Part shown: positions 17,218-25,516 of the stretch, one piece after another
Layout of the letters: every line of letters starts with the position of its first letter
Position numbering within the stretch: position 1 is the first letter of the stretch
Assembly (NCBI RefSeq): GCF_900130055.1
Contig: NZ_FQXU01000006.1
Coordinates: 62,001-126,000, forward strand
Source of the DNA: Clostridium intestinale DSM 6191
Lineage (GTDB): Bacteria > Bacillota > Clostridia > Clostridiales > Clostridiaceae
Reading direction: 5' to 3'
Length of the DNA: 64,000 nt
Position numbers and translations under genes: made by a program
The notes under the pieces: model-generated
Databases searched by the model: none
What the model was told of the DNA's origin: nothing
What the model saw: the letters and a program-made list of their open reading frames with translations, nothing else

Positions 17218-18963
17218 ATGAAAGAATCATTATTAAAGCCTATTCAGAGTACTGTCTTAAAATATGCAGAAGTTATAGCAAACGTAATAAAAGTAGATGT
17301 GGAAATTGTAGATAGCAACTTAAATACTATAGCAGGGACTGGAATATTTACTAGCAATATAAATGGAGATAACAAAGGTGTAGTTTATAAACATGTTTTA
17401 GCTACAGGGAAACATCAAATTATAGAGAATCCTAGAGAAGCTGAAATATGTAGACTTTGCAATCAGAAAAATGAATGTTTAGAAATGATGGAGATATCAA
17501 CGCCTATAATATTTCAAAAAGAAATAATAGGGGTAATAGGTCTAGTTTGTACTACTATTGAACAAAAAAATTATCTGTCTGATAATTTAGATTCCCATTT
17601 AGAGTTTTTGTATAAAATAAGTGAACTTATAAGTGCAAAGATATATGAATTTAAGGGGAATGAAAGAAATGTATCTTATATAAATTTACTTAAGCAGGTT
17701 GTGAATAGTGTAGATAACGGAGTTATAATTATAAATTCTGAAAGTAAAATAGTTGAGATGAATAGTAAAGCTATGAAAAAGTTAGAATTAACTCCCAGTG
17801 ATATTAATGGAAATATACAGCTTAAACTTTTAGAAGGAAATATATTAGAAGAAGAATTCTATAAAGTAAGGATAAACGGCAAAAAATATAACCTTGTAGG
17901 AAGTCTAATACCGCTAGAAGATACCTTAGAGGGCTATAATAAAATGCTTATTTTTAATATGCTGAAGGATGTAAACACAAAAGCGTATAAAATAACCAGT
18001 GATAATAAAATAGTAGGTTTAGAGGCTATAATTGGAGAAGGAAAAACCATGCAAGGAATAAAAGATAAAATAAGAAAAATAGCTAACACTAAATCAACTG
18101 TATTTGTTACTGGAGAAAGTGGAACTGGAAAGGAACTTATAGCTAGGGCAATTCATGCTGAAAGTGATAGAAGAAATAACCCTTTTATAGGAATAAACTG
18201 TGCAGCTATACCAGATACCTTACTAGAGAGTGAACTATTTGGATATGTTAAAGGGGCGTTTAGTGGTGCAAATCCTAATGGAAGAATAGGTAAGTTTGAG
18301 CTTGCAAATAAGGGGGTAATATTTTTAGATGAGGTTGGAGACATGCCTCTATATCTTCAGGCTAAATTATTAAGGGTTCTTCAAGAGAGAACTTTAGTAA
18401 GAATAGGTTCTAATGAATTAGTAAACTTGGATATTAGAGTAGTTGCGGCTACTAATAAAGATCTAAGGCAAATGATTAAGGAGAATAAATTTAGAGAAGA
18501 TTTATATTATAGATTAAATGTTATACCTATAGAAATACCAGCGCTTAGGGAAAGAAGAGAAGATTTTAAACTTATATTAAACACTTTAATTGATAAATAT
18601 AATAAAATTTTTGATAAGTATGTTCATACTGTTAATAAAGATGCTTATGAAAGTTTATTAAATTACAGTTGGCCAGGAAATATTCGTGAGCTTGAAAATG
18701 TAGTAGAACTTTTAATTAATCTATCTGATAGTAGAGGGATAATAGAAAAAGAAATGCTTCCACATACTATATTAGGTAATAACAAAGTTGAGACGTTTCA
18801 TGAAGAGGAAGAAATAAGATTTCTTAAGGATATAGAAAGAGAATATATACTTAAAGCTTTAGATAAATATGGCTATGATACCAATGGGAAAAAGATGGTT
18901 GCAGAAAAGTTGGGAATAGGAATAGCTACTATATATAGAAAAATAGGCTCTTTTAAAGAATAG
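17218..18963 (+). CDS. Sigma-54-dependent transcriptional activator of the purine/selenium-hydroxylase operons
   Basis: Bacterial enhancer-binding protein, 581 residues. The N-terminal 1-130 sensor region is GAF-like and holds C78-x2-C81-x5-C87, a possible metal or redox site. A PAS-like segment follows (about 155-260). The AAA+ domain has Walker A GESGTGKE at 299-306 and the sigma-54 contact loop as GAFSGA at 346-351, where most have GAFTGA. A Fis-type helix-turn-helix ends the protein (MVAEKLGIGIATIYRKI). It sits directly upstream of the first of two sigma-54 promoters, which share paired palindromes; it is the only such activator in the window. The effector is not known; a purine is the obvious guess. 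Confidence 0.93.
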   Translation: MKESLLKPIQSTVLKYAEVIANVIKVDVEIVDSNLNTIAGTGIFTSNINGDNKGVVYKHVLATGKHQIIENPREAEICRLCNQKNECLEMMEISTPIIFQKEIIGVIGLVCTTIEQKNYLSDNLDSHLEFLYKISELISAKIYEFKGNERNVSYINLLKQVVNSVDNGVIIINSESKIVEMNSKAMKKLELTPSDINGNIQLKLLEGNILEEEFYKVRINGKKYNLVGSLIPLEDTLEGYNKMLIFNMLKDVNTKAYKITSDNKIVGLEAIIGEGKTMQGIKDKIRKIANTKSTVFVTGESGTGKELIARAIHAESDRRNNPFIGINCAAIPDTLLESELFGYVKGAFSGANPNGRIGKFELANKGVIFLDEVGDMPLYLQAKLLRVLQERTLVRIGSNELVNLDIRVVAATNKDLRQMIKENKFREDLYYRLNVIPIEIPALRERREDFKLILNTLIDKYNKIFDKYVHTVNKDAYESLLNYSWPGNIRELENVVELLINLSDSRGIIEKEMLPHTILGNNKVETFHEEEEIRFLKDIEREYILKALDKYGYDTNGKKMVAEKLGIGIATIYRKIGSFKE

Positions 18964-18996
18964 TTATCAATATGAGAGTTTTTATCATTTTGATAA
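18964..18996 (+). promoter_or_regulatory. Tandem upstream activator sites (UAS) for the 19144 sigma-54 promoter
   Basis: Two dyad elements of form TTATCA-N3-TGA(T/G)A(A/G). The copy at 18982-18996 is a perfect palindrome around TTT; the one at 18964-18978 ends TGAGAG instead of TGATAA. They lie 18 bp apart start to start, about 150-180 bp upstream of the promoter. The same pair stands before the second sigma-54 promoter, so they are likely the binding sites of the 17218 activator. Confidence 0.75.
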
Positions 18997-19143
18997 TTAG
19001 TTACTATAGTAAAATTTCTAAATCTAAAAAGTTAAAAGGAATTTAAGCGGTTTTTAGTTTCATAAAAATATTTTTAATAAAATAAATAATCTAAGTCGTA
19101 AAAATACACCTATATTTTTAATATATCAGTAATTTTGACACAT
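18997..19143. other. Intergenic stretch between activator sites and sigma-54 promoter
   Basis: Non-coding AT-rich DNA between the activator sites and the promoter. It is the expected length for DNA looping by a sigma-54 activator. No open frame with a ribosome site and no further convincing element was seen here. Confidence 0.5.
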
Positions 19144-19160
19144 TTGGCAAAGAATTTGCT
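19144..19160 (+). promoter_or_regulatory. Sigma-54 (-24/-12) promoter
   Basis: TTGGCA at 19144-19149 and TTTGCT at 19155-19160 put the GG and GC dinucleotides exactly 12 bp apart, matching the TGGCAC-N5-TTGCW consensus. Transcription should start near 19171 and drive the fused dehydrogenase, mocA-like, moaA and MOSC genes. Confidence 0.88.
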
Positions 19161-19211
19161 AGAAAGGTAAAGTAAGAAATGTTTATAAAGAAAAACTTAA
19201 TAGAGAAATAG

Positions 19212-19302
19212 AAACAAGTTCAATGACGAGCTTTCAAAATTTTAAGAAAAATAGACTTATTTTTCTTTTATTTGATATGAGAGTACTGAACTTGTTTTTT
19301 TA
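19212..19302 (+). promoter_or_regulatory. Structured 5' leader RNA with terminator-like helix (copy 1)
   Basis: Begins about 40 nt into the predicted transcript. A 23-nt box at 19212-19234 recurs with one mismatch at 24167-24189. Its first 11 nt pair perfectly with 19287-19297, which runs into a T-tract, so the outer helix looks like an intrinsic terminator. Inside is a long hairpin with a perfect 10-bp core (19244-19253 with 19258-19267) extended by TCAAA/ATTTGA pairing. This resembles a riboswitch or protein-controlled attenuator. I cannot match it to a known class. Confidence 0.65.
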
Positions 19303-19343
19303 TTTTCCTTTTAAGTCTAAAGTAAAAATATAGGGGGCTAATT

Positions 19344-21899
19344 ATGATTAGATTTATATTAAACGGAAGAGAAGTTTCTGCAGATGGAGAGTTGAAGTTA
19401 ATTGATTATTTAAGAGATGAGGCAAGATTAACTTCAGTGAAAAATGGGTGTGCAAAAGGGACTTGCGGAGCATGCACTGTAGTTATTGAAGGAAAAAATA
19501 TAAGAGCTTGTATCAAAAAGATAAAGGATATAGAGGGAAAAGAAGTAGTTACAGTTGAAGGTTTAACAGAACTTGAAAAAGAAGTTTATACAGATTCATT
19601 TTCAAATGCTGGTGCTGTTCAGTGTGGATTTTGTATTCCAGGAATGATAATGAGTGCTAAAGCATTAATAGACAGCAATCCTAATCCTACAGAAGAAGAT
19701 GTGAAAAAGGCAATAAAGAGTAATTTATGTAGATGCACTGGGTATGTAAAAATAGAAAAAGCAATTTTAATGGCAGCTGAGGCTTTTAGAAAACATAATA
19801 AAATTCATTTAGAGCAAGAGGCTAAAGTAGGAAGACGAATGGTCAGAATTGATGCCAAAGAAAAGATTTTAGGCACAGCAAAATATCCAGATGATTATTA
19901 CATAGAAGGAATGTTATATGGAAAAGCTCTTCGCTCAATATATCCAAGAGCAAGGGTTTTAAGTATAGATACAGATGAAGCTAAAAAGCTTCAAGGTGTA
20001 CATGCGGTTCTTACTGCCAAAGATATTCCAGCTAATAATTATCAAGGATATATATTCAAAGATTGGCCTACTATGGTAGCTATAGGAGAAGAGACTAGAT
20101 ATTTAGGGGATGCTATAGCTATAGTAGCAGCTGAAACAAAGGACATATTAGAAAAAGCGCTTTCATTAATAAAGGTTGAATATGAAGAATTACCAGCAAT
20201 AACTAATGTTCATGATGCCTTAAAAGATGATGCCTACAAGATACATGAAAAAGGGAATATTTTAAGTAACACTTATGTAAAAAGAGGAAATCCAGATAAG
20301 GCAATTGAGGAATCAAAATATGTTGTAACAAAAAAATATAAGACTATGCCTATAGATCATGCCTTCTTAGAACCAGAAGCAACCATAGCTTTTTATGAAG
20401 GAGATGTATTGACTTTATATGTTTCTTCACAACATATTCATTCAGATCATGAAGGTATATGTCATGTATTAGGACTTCCAGAAGATAAGGTACATGTTAT
20501 ATCAGCATATGTTGGAGGGGGATTTGGAGGAAAAGAAGATTTGACAGTGCAACACCATGCAGCTCTTCTTACTTACTATACTAAAAAGCCAGTTAAAATA
20601 ACCTTTAGTAGAGAGGAAAGTTTACTTGTACATCCAAAGAGACATGGAATGGAAGTTGAAGTAACTACAGCTTGTGATGAGGACGGAAATTTGACAGCTT
20701 TAAAGGCTAAGGTTTTAGCTGATACAGGAGCTTATGCGTCTCTTGGTTCCGTGGTACTAGAGAGAGCGTGCACTCATTTATGTGGACCATATAGAATACC
20801 TAATATTGAACTTAACGGATATGCAATATATACAAATAATCCGCCAGGAGGGGCATTTAGAGGATTTGGAGTTCCTCAAACAACCTTTGGAAGTGAAACC
20901 AATATAAATATTCTTGCAGAGCAAGTAGGTTTAGACAAATGGGAGTTTAGATACAAAAATGCTGTAAAACCAGGAGATACTCTTCCAACTGGGCAATTGT
21001 GCGATGAGAGTACAGCGATAATAGAAACTTTAGAAGCAATAAAAGATGAATATTACAGTGGAAAACATAAATACATAGGTATTGCTTGTGCTATGAAAAA
21101 CACTGGTTGCGGAGTTGGAGTAATAGATACTGGGAGATGTAATATAGAAGTTAAAAATGGAAAGATAATTATAAAAACCTCTGCTCAATGTATAGGACAA
21201 GGGCTGGCAACAGTCATGACACAAATTTGTGGAGAAACTACAGGAATATCTTTAGAATTAATTGAATATCATTCACCAGATACTATGGTTACTCCAGATT
21301 CAGGTCCTACTACAGCATCAAGACAAACATTAATTACAGGAGAAGCAACTAGAAGAGTTTCTTTAAAATTAAAGGAAGCTCTAAAAACAAAAACATTAGA
21401 AGAGCTTGAAGGAGAAGTATTTAAGTCAGATTTTACTGCAATTACAGATAAGTTAGCTTCAGATAAGGAAAATCCAAAACAACATATAGCTTATGGATAT
21501 GCAACCCAAATGGTAATTTTAGATGAAAAGGGGAAGGTTGAAAAAGTATTTGTAGCCCAAGATGTTGGAAGAGCAATAAATCCTACAAATGTGGAAGGAC
21601 AGATAGAAGGTGGAGTTGTTATGGGACTTGGATTTGCTCTTACAGAGAAATTTGAGACAGAAGATGGATATGTGAAATCAAAGTTTGGAACAATAGGTTT
21701 ATGGAGATCTACAGATGTTCCTAAGATAGAATATAAACTTATAGAAAAGAAACTAGGAGACTTAGCATATGGTGCTAAAGGGGTTGGGGAACTGGTTTTA
21801 ATACCAACTTTAGCGGCAACTTCAGAAGCCTATAGAACCTTTGATGGAGAAAGAAGATATACTCTTCCGCTAGATAATACTCCATATAAAAAGAAGTAA
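19344..21899 (+). CDS. Selenium-dependent xanthine dehydrogenase, fused FeS and molybdopterin domains (copy 1)
   Basis: Hydroxylase of 851 residues in which a two-cluster [2Fe-2S] domain (about 1-150: CAKGTCGACTV, CGFCIPGM, LCRCTGY) is fused to the molybdopterin domain (about 160-851). Cofactor motifs are YVGGGFGGKEDLTVQHHAA, GAFRGFGVPQ, SGPTTASRQT and catalytic E816 in GAKGVGELVLIP. Length and layout match the selenium-dependent xanthine dehydrogenase family (TIGR03311). No FAD domain is present. No in-frame UGA, so selenium would be a labile cofactor atom. Likely interconverts purines such as xanthine, urate or hypoxanthine. First gene after the sigma-54 promoter; a close paralogue is at 32193. 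Confidence 0.93.
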   Translation: MIRFILNGREVSADGELKLIDYLRDEARLTSVKNGCAKGTCGACTVVIEGKNIRACIKKIKDIEGKEVVTVEGLTELEKEVYTDSFSNAGAVQCGFCIPGMIMSAKALIDSNPNPTEEDVKKAIKSNLCRCTGYVKIEKAILMAAEAFRKHNKIHLEQEAKVGRRMVRIDAKEKILGTAKYPDDYYIEGMLYGKALRSIYPRARVLSIDTDEAKKLQGVHAVLTAKDIPANNYQGYIFKDWPTMVAIGEETRYLGDAIAIVAAETKDILEKALSLIKVEYEELPAITNVHDALKDDAYKIHEKGNILSNTYVKRGNPDKAIEESKYVVTKKYKTMPIDHAFLEPEATIAFYEGDVLTLYVSSQHIHSDHEGICHVLGLPEDKVHVISAYVGGGFGGKEDLTVQHHAALLTYYTKKPVKITFSREESLLVHPKRHGMEVEVTTACDEDGNLTALKAKVLADTGAYASLGSVVLERACTHLCGPYRIPNIELNGYAIYTNNPPGGAFRGFGVPQTTFGSETNINILAEQVGLDKWEFRYKNAVKPGDTLPTGQLCDESTAIIETLEAIKDEYYSGKHKYIGIACAMKNTGCGVGVIDTGRCNIEVKNGKIIIKTSAQCIGQGLATVMTQICGETTGISLELIEYHSPDTMVTPDSGPTTASRQTLITGEATRRVSLKLKEALKTKTLEELEGEVFKSDFTAITDKLASDKENPKQHIAYGYATQMVILDEKGKVEKVFVAQDVGRAINPTNVEGQIEGGVVMGLGFALTEKFETEDGYVKSKFGTIGLWRSTDVPKIEYKLIEKKLGDLAYGAKGVGELVLIPTLAATSEAYRTFDGERRYTLPLDNTPYKKK

Positions 21900-21917
21900 A
21901 AATGAAAGGGGTAAGAA

Positions 21918-22511
21918 ATGAAAACTTCTGTTATTATTTTAGCTGCTGGTCAAGGTAAAAGGATGGGAACTGTAAAACAGCTACTTCCTTGGGGCGATAC
22001 AACAGTATTAGGACAATCTATTACTTGCTATAATGATATTAATATTGATAAACTTATTATAGTTGTTGGATATAAAGCAGATTTAATAAAAGAAATTTTT
22101 TCACAGTATAAGATAACTTGGGCATATAATGAAGATTTTGCTGGAGATATGGCAAGTTCTTTCAAGAAAGGCTTTGAAAAAATAGATAATGATACAGAAG
22201 TTTTATATCTTGCTTTAGGAGATACCCCAGCAATTAAGGCTGAAACATTACAACTTATGGAATCAGTTTATGATAAAAACAAACATAAGATCATAATACC
22301 AATGGTTAATGGTAGAAAAGGACATCCGGTATTGTTTTCTAAAGATATATTTAAAGATTTAGAAATGGTAGGGAGAAATTACAATTTAAAGGATGTAATT
22401 AAAAATCACGATGATGAGGTTTATTATTTACAGGTAGAAGATGAAAATATTATTTATGACATAGATACTATAGAAGAATATGAAACCTTATTAAGAAAGA
22501 ATAATCTATAA
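21918..22511 (+). CDS. Molybdenum cofactor cytidylyltransferase-like NTP transferase
   Basis: MocA/YgfJ-type nucleotidyltransferase of 197 residues. The canonical nucleotide loop is SVIILAAGQGKRMGTVKQLL at the N-terminus, with ALGDTPAIKAETLQLM as the metal-binding motif and GRKGHPVLFSKD near residue 134. It lies 18 bp after the fused dehydrogenase with a GAAAGGGGT site. Its loop is closer to textbook MocA than that of the 12862 homologue, so this copy may make the cytosine dinucleotide cofactor while the other serves a selenium-specific variant; that division is inference. Confidence 0.88.
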   Translation: MKTSVIILAAGQGKRMGTVKQLLPWGDTTVLGQSITCYNDINIDKLIIVVGYKADLIKEIFSQYKITWAYNEDFAGDMASSFKKGFEKIDNDTEVLYLALGDTPAIKAETLQLMESVYDKNKHKIIIPMVNGRKGHPVLFSKDIFKDLEMVGRNYNLKDVIKNHDDEVYYLQVEDENIIYDIDTIEEYETLLRKNNL

Positions 22512-22528
22512 AGGTGGCATTGATAAAA

Positions 22529-23497
22529 TTGATAGATAAACAAGGAAGAAATATAGAATATTTAAGAATTTCATTAACTGATGTATGTAATTTAAGATGT
22601 GTTTACTGTATGCCAAAAGATAAAATTACTTTTATGGATAAAGAAAAAATCTTACAGGATGATGAAGTTATAAAGCTAGTCAAATTAATGGCTAAATGTG
22701 GCATAAAAAAAGTGAGATTAACAGGTGGAGAACCACTTACTAGAAAGAACATACTTAAAATAATAGAAGATATACACAGAGTACCTGGCATAGAAGAAAT
22801 ATATATAACAACCAATGCACTTTTATTAGAAGGAAAAGAACGAGAGTTTAAAGAAGCAGGTTTAAAAGGAGTAAATATAAGTTTAGATACTTTAAAGGAA
22901 GCGACCTACAGAGACATTACTAGAGGTGGAGATTTAAAAGTTGTATTAAGAGTTATAGATAATTTATTAGACTTAGGTATTAAAGTTAAGGTTAATTCAG
23001 TAATAATTGGAGGAGTTAATGAAGATGAAATATTAAATTTAGCAGCTCTTACAATAAATAAAAAAATGGATGTAAGATTTATAGAGCTTATGCCTATAGG
23101 AGCAGCTAAAGATTTAACCCCTATAACCAATAATAAAGTTAAAGAGATTATAAAGCAGGGGCACGTACTTGAAGATGAAAAGATAATAGGAATAAGTGGA
23201 CCGGCAAAGTATATGAAACTAAAGAATGCCTTAGGTAAGGTTGGGTTTATAAGTGCTATAAGCGATAATTTTTGTGAAGCTTGCAATAGGATAAGAGTAA
23301 CTTCAGAAGGATTTTTAAAACAATGTCTACATTGGAATTATGGTATAGATTTAAAGACTTTAATCAGAAGTGGAATGAATGACGAAGAGTTATTGGAGAT
23401 AATAAGAGACAAAATATATAATAAACCTATTAAACATAGCTTTGGAAAAGATGAAAAGGATAAGGACAATAGATTTATGAATGAGATAGGAGGATAA
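22529..23497 (+). CDS. moaA: GTP 3',8-cyclase MoaA (radical SAM)
   Basis: First enzyme of molybdopterin synthesis, converting GTP to 3',8-cyclo-GTP. A GTG at 22514 is possible, but TTG 22529 follows the AAGGTGG site at a better distance and gives the usual MoaA start (IDKQGRNIEYLRISLTDVC). About 322 residues. The radical-SAM cluster motif CNLRCVYC is near the N-terminus; the second cluster is CEACNRIRVTSEGFLKQC; the protein ends in the conserved Gly-Gly tail needed for activity. Being behind a sigma-54 promoter, cofactor supply is raised together with the dehydrogenase. Confidence 0.95.
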   Translation: MIDKQGRNIEYLRISLTDVCNLRCVYCMPKDKITFMDKEKILQDDEVIKLVKLMAKCGIKKVRLTGGEPLTRKNILKIIEDIHRVPGIEEIYITTNALLLEGKEREFKEAGLKGVNISLDTLKEATYRDITRGGDLKVVLRVIDNLLDLGIKVKVNSVIIGGVNEDEILNLAALTINKKMDVRFIELMPIGAAKDLTPITNNKVKEIIKQGHVLEDEKIIGISGPAKYMKLKNALGKVGFISAISDNFCEACNRIRVTSEGFLKQCLHWNYGIDLKTLIRSGMNDEELLEIIRDKIYNKPIKHSFGKDEKDKDNRFMNEIGG

Positions 23498-23499
23498 CC

Positions 23500-23928
23500 A
23501 TGGGTAGAATAGTAGCGATATGTACAAGTGTGAAAAAGGGGACCAAAAAAGAAGAAGTTAAAGAGATAGAATTAGTTGAAGACTTTGGATTAAAAGGAGA
23601 TGCTCATGGTGGAAAGTGGCATAGGCAGGTAAGTTTATTGGCCAAGGAAGAAATTGATTCCTTTAATAAAAAAGGTGGTAAAGTAGTTTATGGAGACTTT
23701 GGTGAGAATTTAGTTACCGAAGGAATAGATTTAGCAAGTTTATCAGTAGGAGATAAAGTCATAATTGGAGATGCTTTAATAGAAATAACTCAATTAGGCA
23801 AAAAATGTCATGATAAATGTGAGATTTTTTATTCAGTAGGGGAGTGTATAATGCCTACCAAAGGGATTTTTGGCAAGGTATTAAAAGGTGGAGATATATC
23901 TTTAGGAGAAAAAATAGAATTATATTAG
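23500..23928 (+). CDS. MOSC domain protein
   Basis: Stand-alone MOSC domain of 142 residues, the fold that handles sulfur and molybdenum cofactor in cofactor sulfurases and mARC/YiiM proteins. VEDFGLKGDAHGGKWHRQVSLL and FGENLVTEGIDLASLSVGDK are typical. A Cys in KKCHDKCEIF sits where the domain's conserved cysteine lies. GGAGGATAACC precedes the ATG, 2 bp after moaA's stop. Likely carries or modifies the cofactor sulfur (or selenium); in some bacteria the domain is fused to MoaB or MoaC. Last gene of its operon. Confidence 0.9.
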   Translation: MGRIVAICTSVKKGTKKEEVKEIELVEDFGLKGDAHGGKWHRQVSLLAKEEIDSFNKKGGKVVYGDFGENLVTEGIDLASLSVGDKVIIGDALIEITQLGKKCHDKCEIFYSVGECIMPTKGIFGKVLKGGDISLGEKIELY

Positions 23929-23956
23929 GATTTTAATATAATAAGATAAAGATGTA

Positions 23957-23990
23957 TTATCAAAATGATAATAAAATATCATTTTGAGAG
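23957..23990 (+). promoter_or_regulatory. Tandem upstream activator sites (UAS) for the 24101 sigma-54 promoter
   Basis: A perfect palindrome TTATCA-AAA-TGATAA at 23957-23971 and a second imperfect copy ATATCA-TTT-TGAGAG at 23976-23990, 19 bp apart start to start and about 110-145 bp upstream of the promoter. Layout and sequence repeat those at 18964-18996, with perfect and TGAGAG-ending copies in the opposite order. Confidence 0.75.
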
Positions 23991-24100
23991 TAGAAGATTT
24001 ATTTACTGAAAGTTTTAGCGGATTCAAGATTTTCCACAAGTATTTAATAAGTTGTTTGTTTTCAAGGCCTTAATGATTAATAGTAATAATTAATAGTGAA
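23991..24100. other. Intergenic stretch between activator sites and sigma-54 promoter
   Basis: AT-rich non-coding DNA of about 110 bp, a length suited to looping between activator and sigma-54 polymerase. No gene or other element seen. Confidence 0.5.
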
Positions 24101-24117
24101 TTGGCACAGTATTTGCT
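24101..24117 (+). promoter_or_regulatory. Sigma-54 (-24/-12) promoter
   Basis: TTGGCAC at 24101-24107 and TTTGCT at 24112-24117, GG and GC 12 bp apart: a near-perfect sigma-54 promoter. Start of transcription expected near 24128, driving ygeX through the second fused dehydrogenase (10.4 kb). Confidence 0.92.
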
Positions 24118-24166
24118 TATATAAATCATATGAGTATTTGAAAATGAAATTTAAAATTTAGATTAA

Positions 24167-24251
24167 AAACAAGTTCAATGAGGAGCTTTTAATTTCTAAA
24201 TATATTTCTTTGGAATATATTTTTAATTAGGGATCACATTGGGCTTTTTTT
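24167..24251 (+). promoter_or_regulatory. Structured 5' leader RNA with terminator-like helix (copy 2)
   Basis: Shares the 23-nt box (24167-24189, 22 of 23 identical to 19212-19234) at nearly the same distance from the promoter. Here box bases 24171-24180 pair with 24237-24246 (10 bp, two G-T pairs), and the 3' arm runs into seven T. An inner AT-rich hairpin (24198-24208 with 24213-24222, one bulge) lies between. The 3' half differs completely from copy 1 yet makes the same overall fold. Confidence 0.65.
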
Positions 24252-24280
24252 AATTTAGTACTATTAAGGAGCGGAAACAA

Positions 24281-25498
24281 ATGGACAACATTATAAAATG
24301 GAAATTTAATGAACTAAAAAATTGTGGTAAGGCTTCCACAGACTTTTTATCTAAAAAAGAAGTTTCTAAAGCTAAAAGCTTTCATGGTAGTTTTCCTCAA
24401 TATGAGAGGACTCCTGTAGCATCTTTAGATAATTTAGCTAAAGAAATTGGTCTTGGAGGAATATATCTAAAAGATGAATCGTATAGATTCGGATTAAATG
24501 CGTTTAAAGTATTAGGTGGTTCTTTTGCTATGGCAAAATATATAGCTAAAAAGCTAGAAACAGATATATCGGAACTTGATTATGAAAAAATTATATCTGA
24601 TGAAGTTAGAGATAAGCTTGGTGAAGTAACTTTTGTAACAGCTACAGATGGAAATCATGGAAGAGGTGTAGCTTGGACAGCAAATAAGCTTAAACAAAAA
24701 TCTGTAATTTATATGCCTATAGGATCATCTTTAACAAGATTGGCACATATACAAGCTGAAGGTGCAGAAGCCTCCATTACTGATATGAATTATGATGATG
24801 CAGTAAGGTTTGCAGCAAAGTATGCTGAAGAGAACAATGGTCTTATGGTACAAGATACAGCTTGGGAAGGTTATGAAGAAATTCCAACATGGATAATGCA
24901 AGGTTATGGAACTATGGCACTAGAAGCTTCAGAGCAGCTAAAAGAGATTAAGATAGAAAAACCAACACATGTTTTTGTTCAAGCAGGAGTAGGCTCATTA
25001 GCAGGAGCAGTTCAAGGTTTTTTTGCTTCTGAGTTTGGAGAAGATTGCCCAACAACTGTTATAGTTGAATCAAATTTAGCGGATTGTTTTTATAAGTCGG
25101 CAGTAGCTGGAGATGGAAAAGCTTATGCTGTGGGAGGAGATATGCAGACTATAATGGCAGGACTTGCTTGCGGAGAAGCAAATACTATTGGATGGGAAGT
25201 TCTTAAAAGTTATAGCTCAGCATTTGTATCTTGCCCAGACTGGGTATCAGCAAATGGAATGAGGATATTAGGAAATCCATTAAAAGATGATAGAAAAGTG
25301 ATTTCAGGAGAGTCTGGAGCAGTTACTACAGGACTATTATATGAAATAATGACTAATCTAGATTATAAGGAACTAAAAGAAGATTTAAAACTAGATGAGA
25401 CTTCTAAGGTTTTACTATTTAGTACTGAAGGTGATACAGACCCAGCTATGTACAGAAAGATAGTATGGAAAGGTCTAAATAGTAAAGAAGAATTATAA
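24281..25498 (+). CDS. ygeX: 2,3-diaminopropionate ammonia-lyase
   Basis: PLP enzyme that splits 2,3-diaminopropionate into pyruvate and ammonia, 405 residues (E. coli enzyme about 398). The Schiff-base lysine is K76 in YRFGLNAFKVLGGSF. The glycine-rich phosphate loop TATDGNHGRGVAW and the VQAGVGSLAGAV stretch match the family. In purine-degrading anaerobes this lyase works at the end of the ygeX-ygeY-ssnA-hyuA pathway, where ring carbon is recovered as pyruvate. First gene after the 24101 sigma-54 promoter and leader; start has AAGGAGCGG upstream. Confidence 0.96.
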   Translation: MDNIIKWKFNELKNCGKASTDFLSKKEVSKAKSFHGSFPQYERTPVASLDNLAKEIGLGGIYLKDESYRFGLNAFKVLGGSFAMAKYIAKKLETDISELDYEKIISDEVRDKLGEVTFVTATDGNHGRGVAWTANKLKQKSVIYMPIGSSLTRLAHIQAEGAEASITDMNYDDAVRFAAKYAEENNGLMVQDTAWEGYEEIPTWIMQGYGTMALEASEQLKEIKIEKPTHVFVQAGVGSLAGAVQGFFASEFGEDCPTTVIVESNLADCFYKSAVAGDGKAYAVGGDMQTIMAGLACGEANTIGWEVLKSYSSAFVSCPDWVSANGMRILGNPLKDDRKVISGESGAVTTGLLYEIMTNLDYKELKEDLKLDETSKVLLFSTEGDTDPAMYRKIVWKGLNSKEEL

Positions 25499-25516
25499 AA
25501 TAATTGAGGTGAAAGT

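Noticed and set aside
19224-19332. Possible leader peptide beginning ATG ACG AGC TTT inside leader copy 1 (a short one also at 24178)
   Set aside because: No ribosome site, the second copy stops after four codons, and the base-paired structure explains the conservation better.
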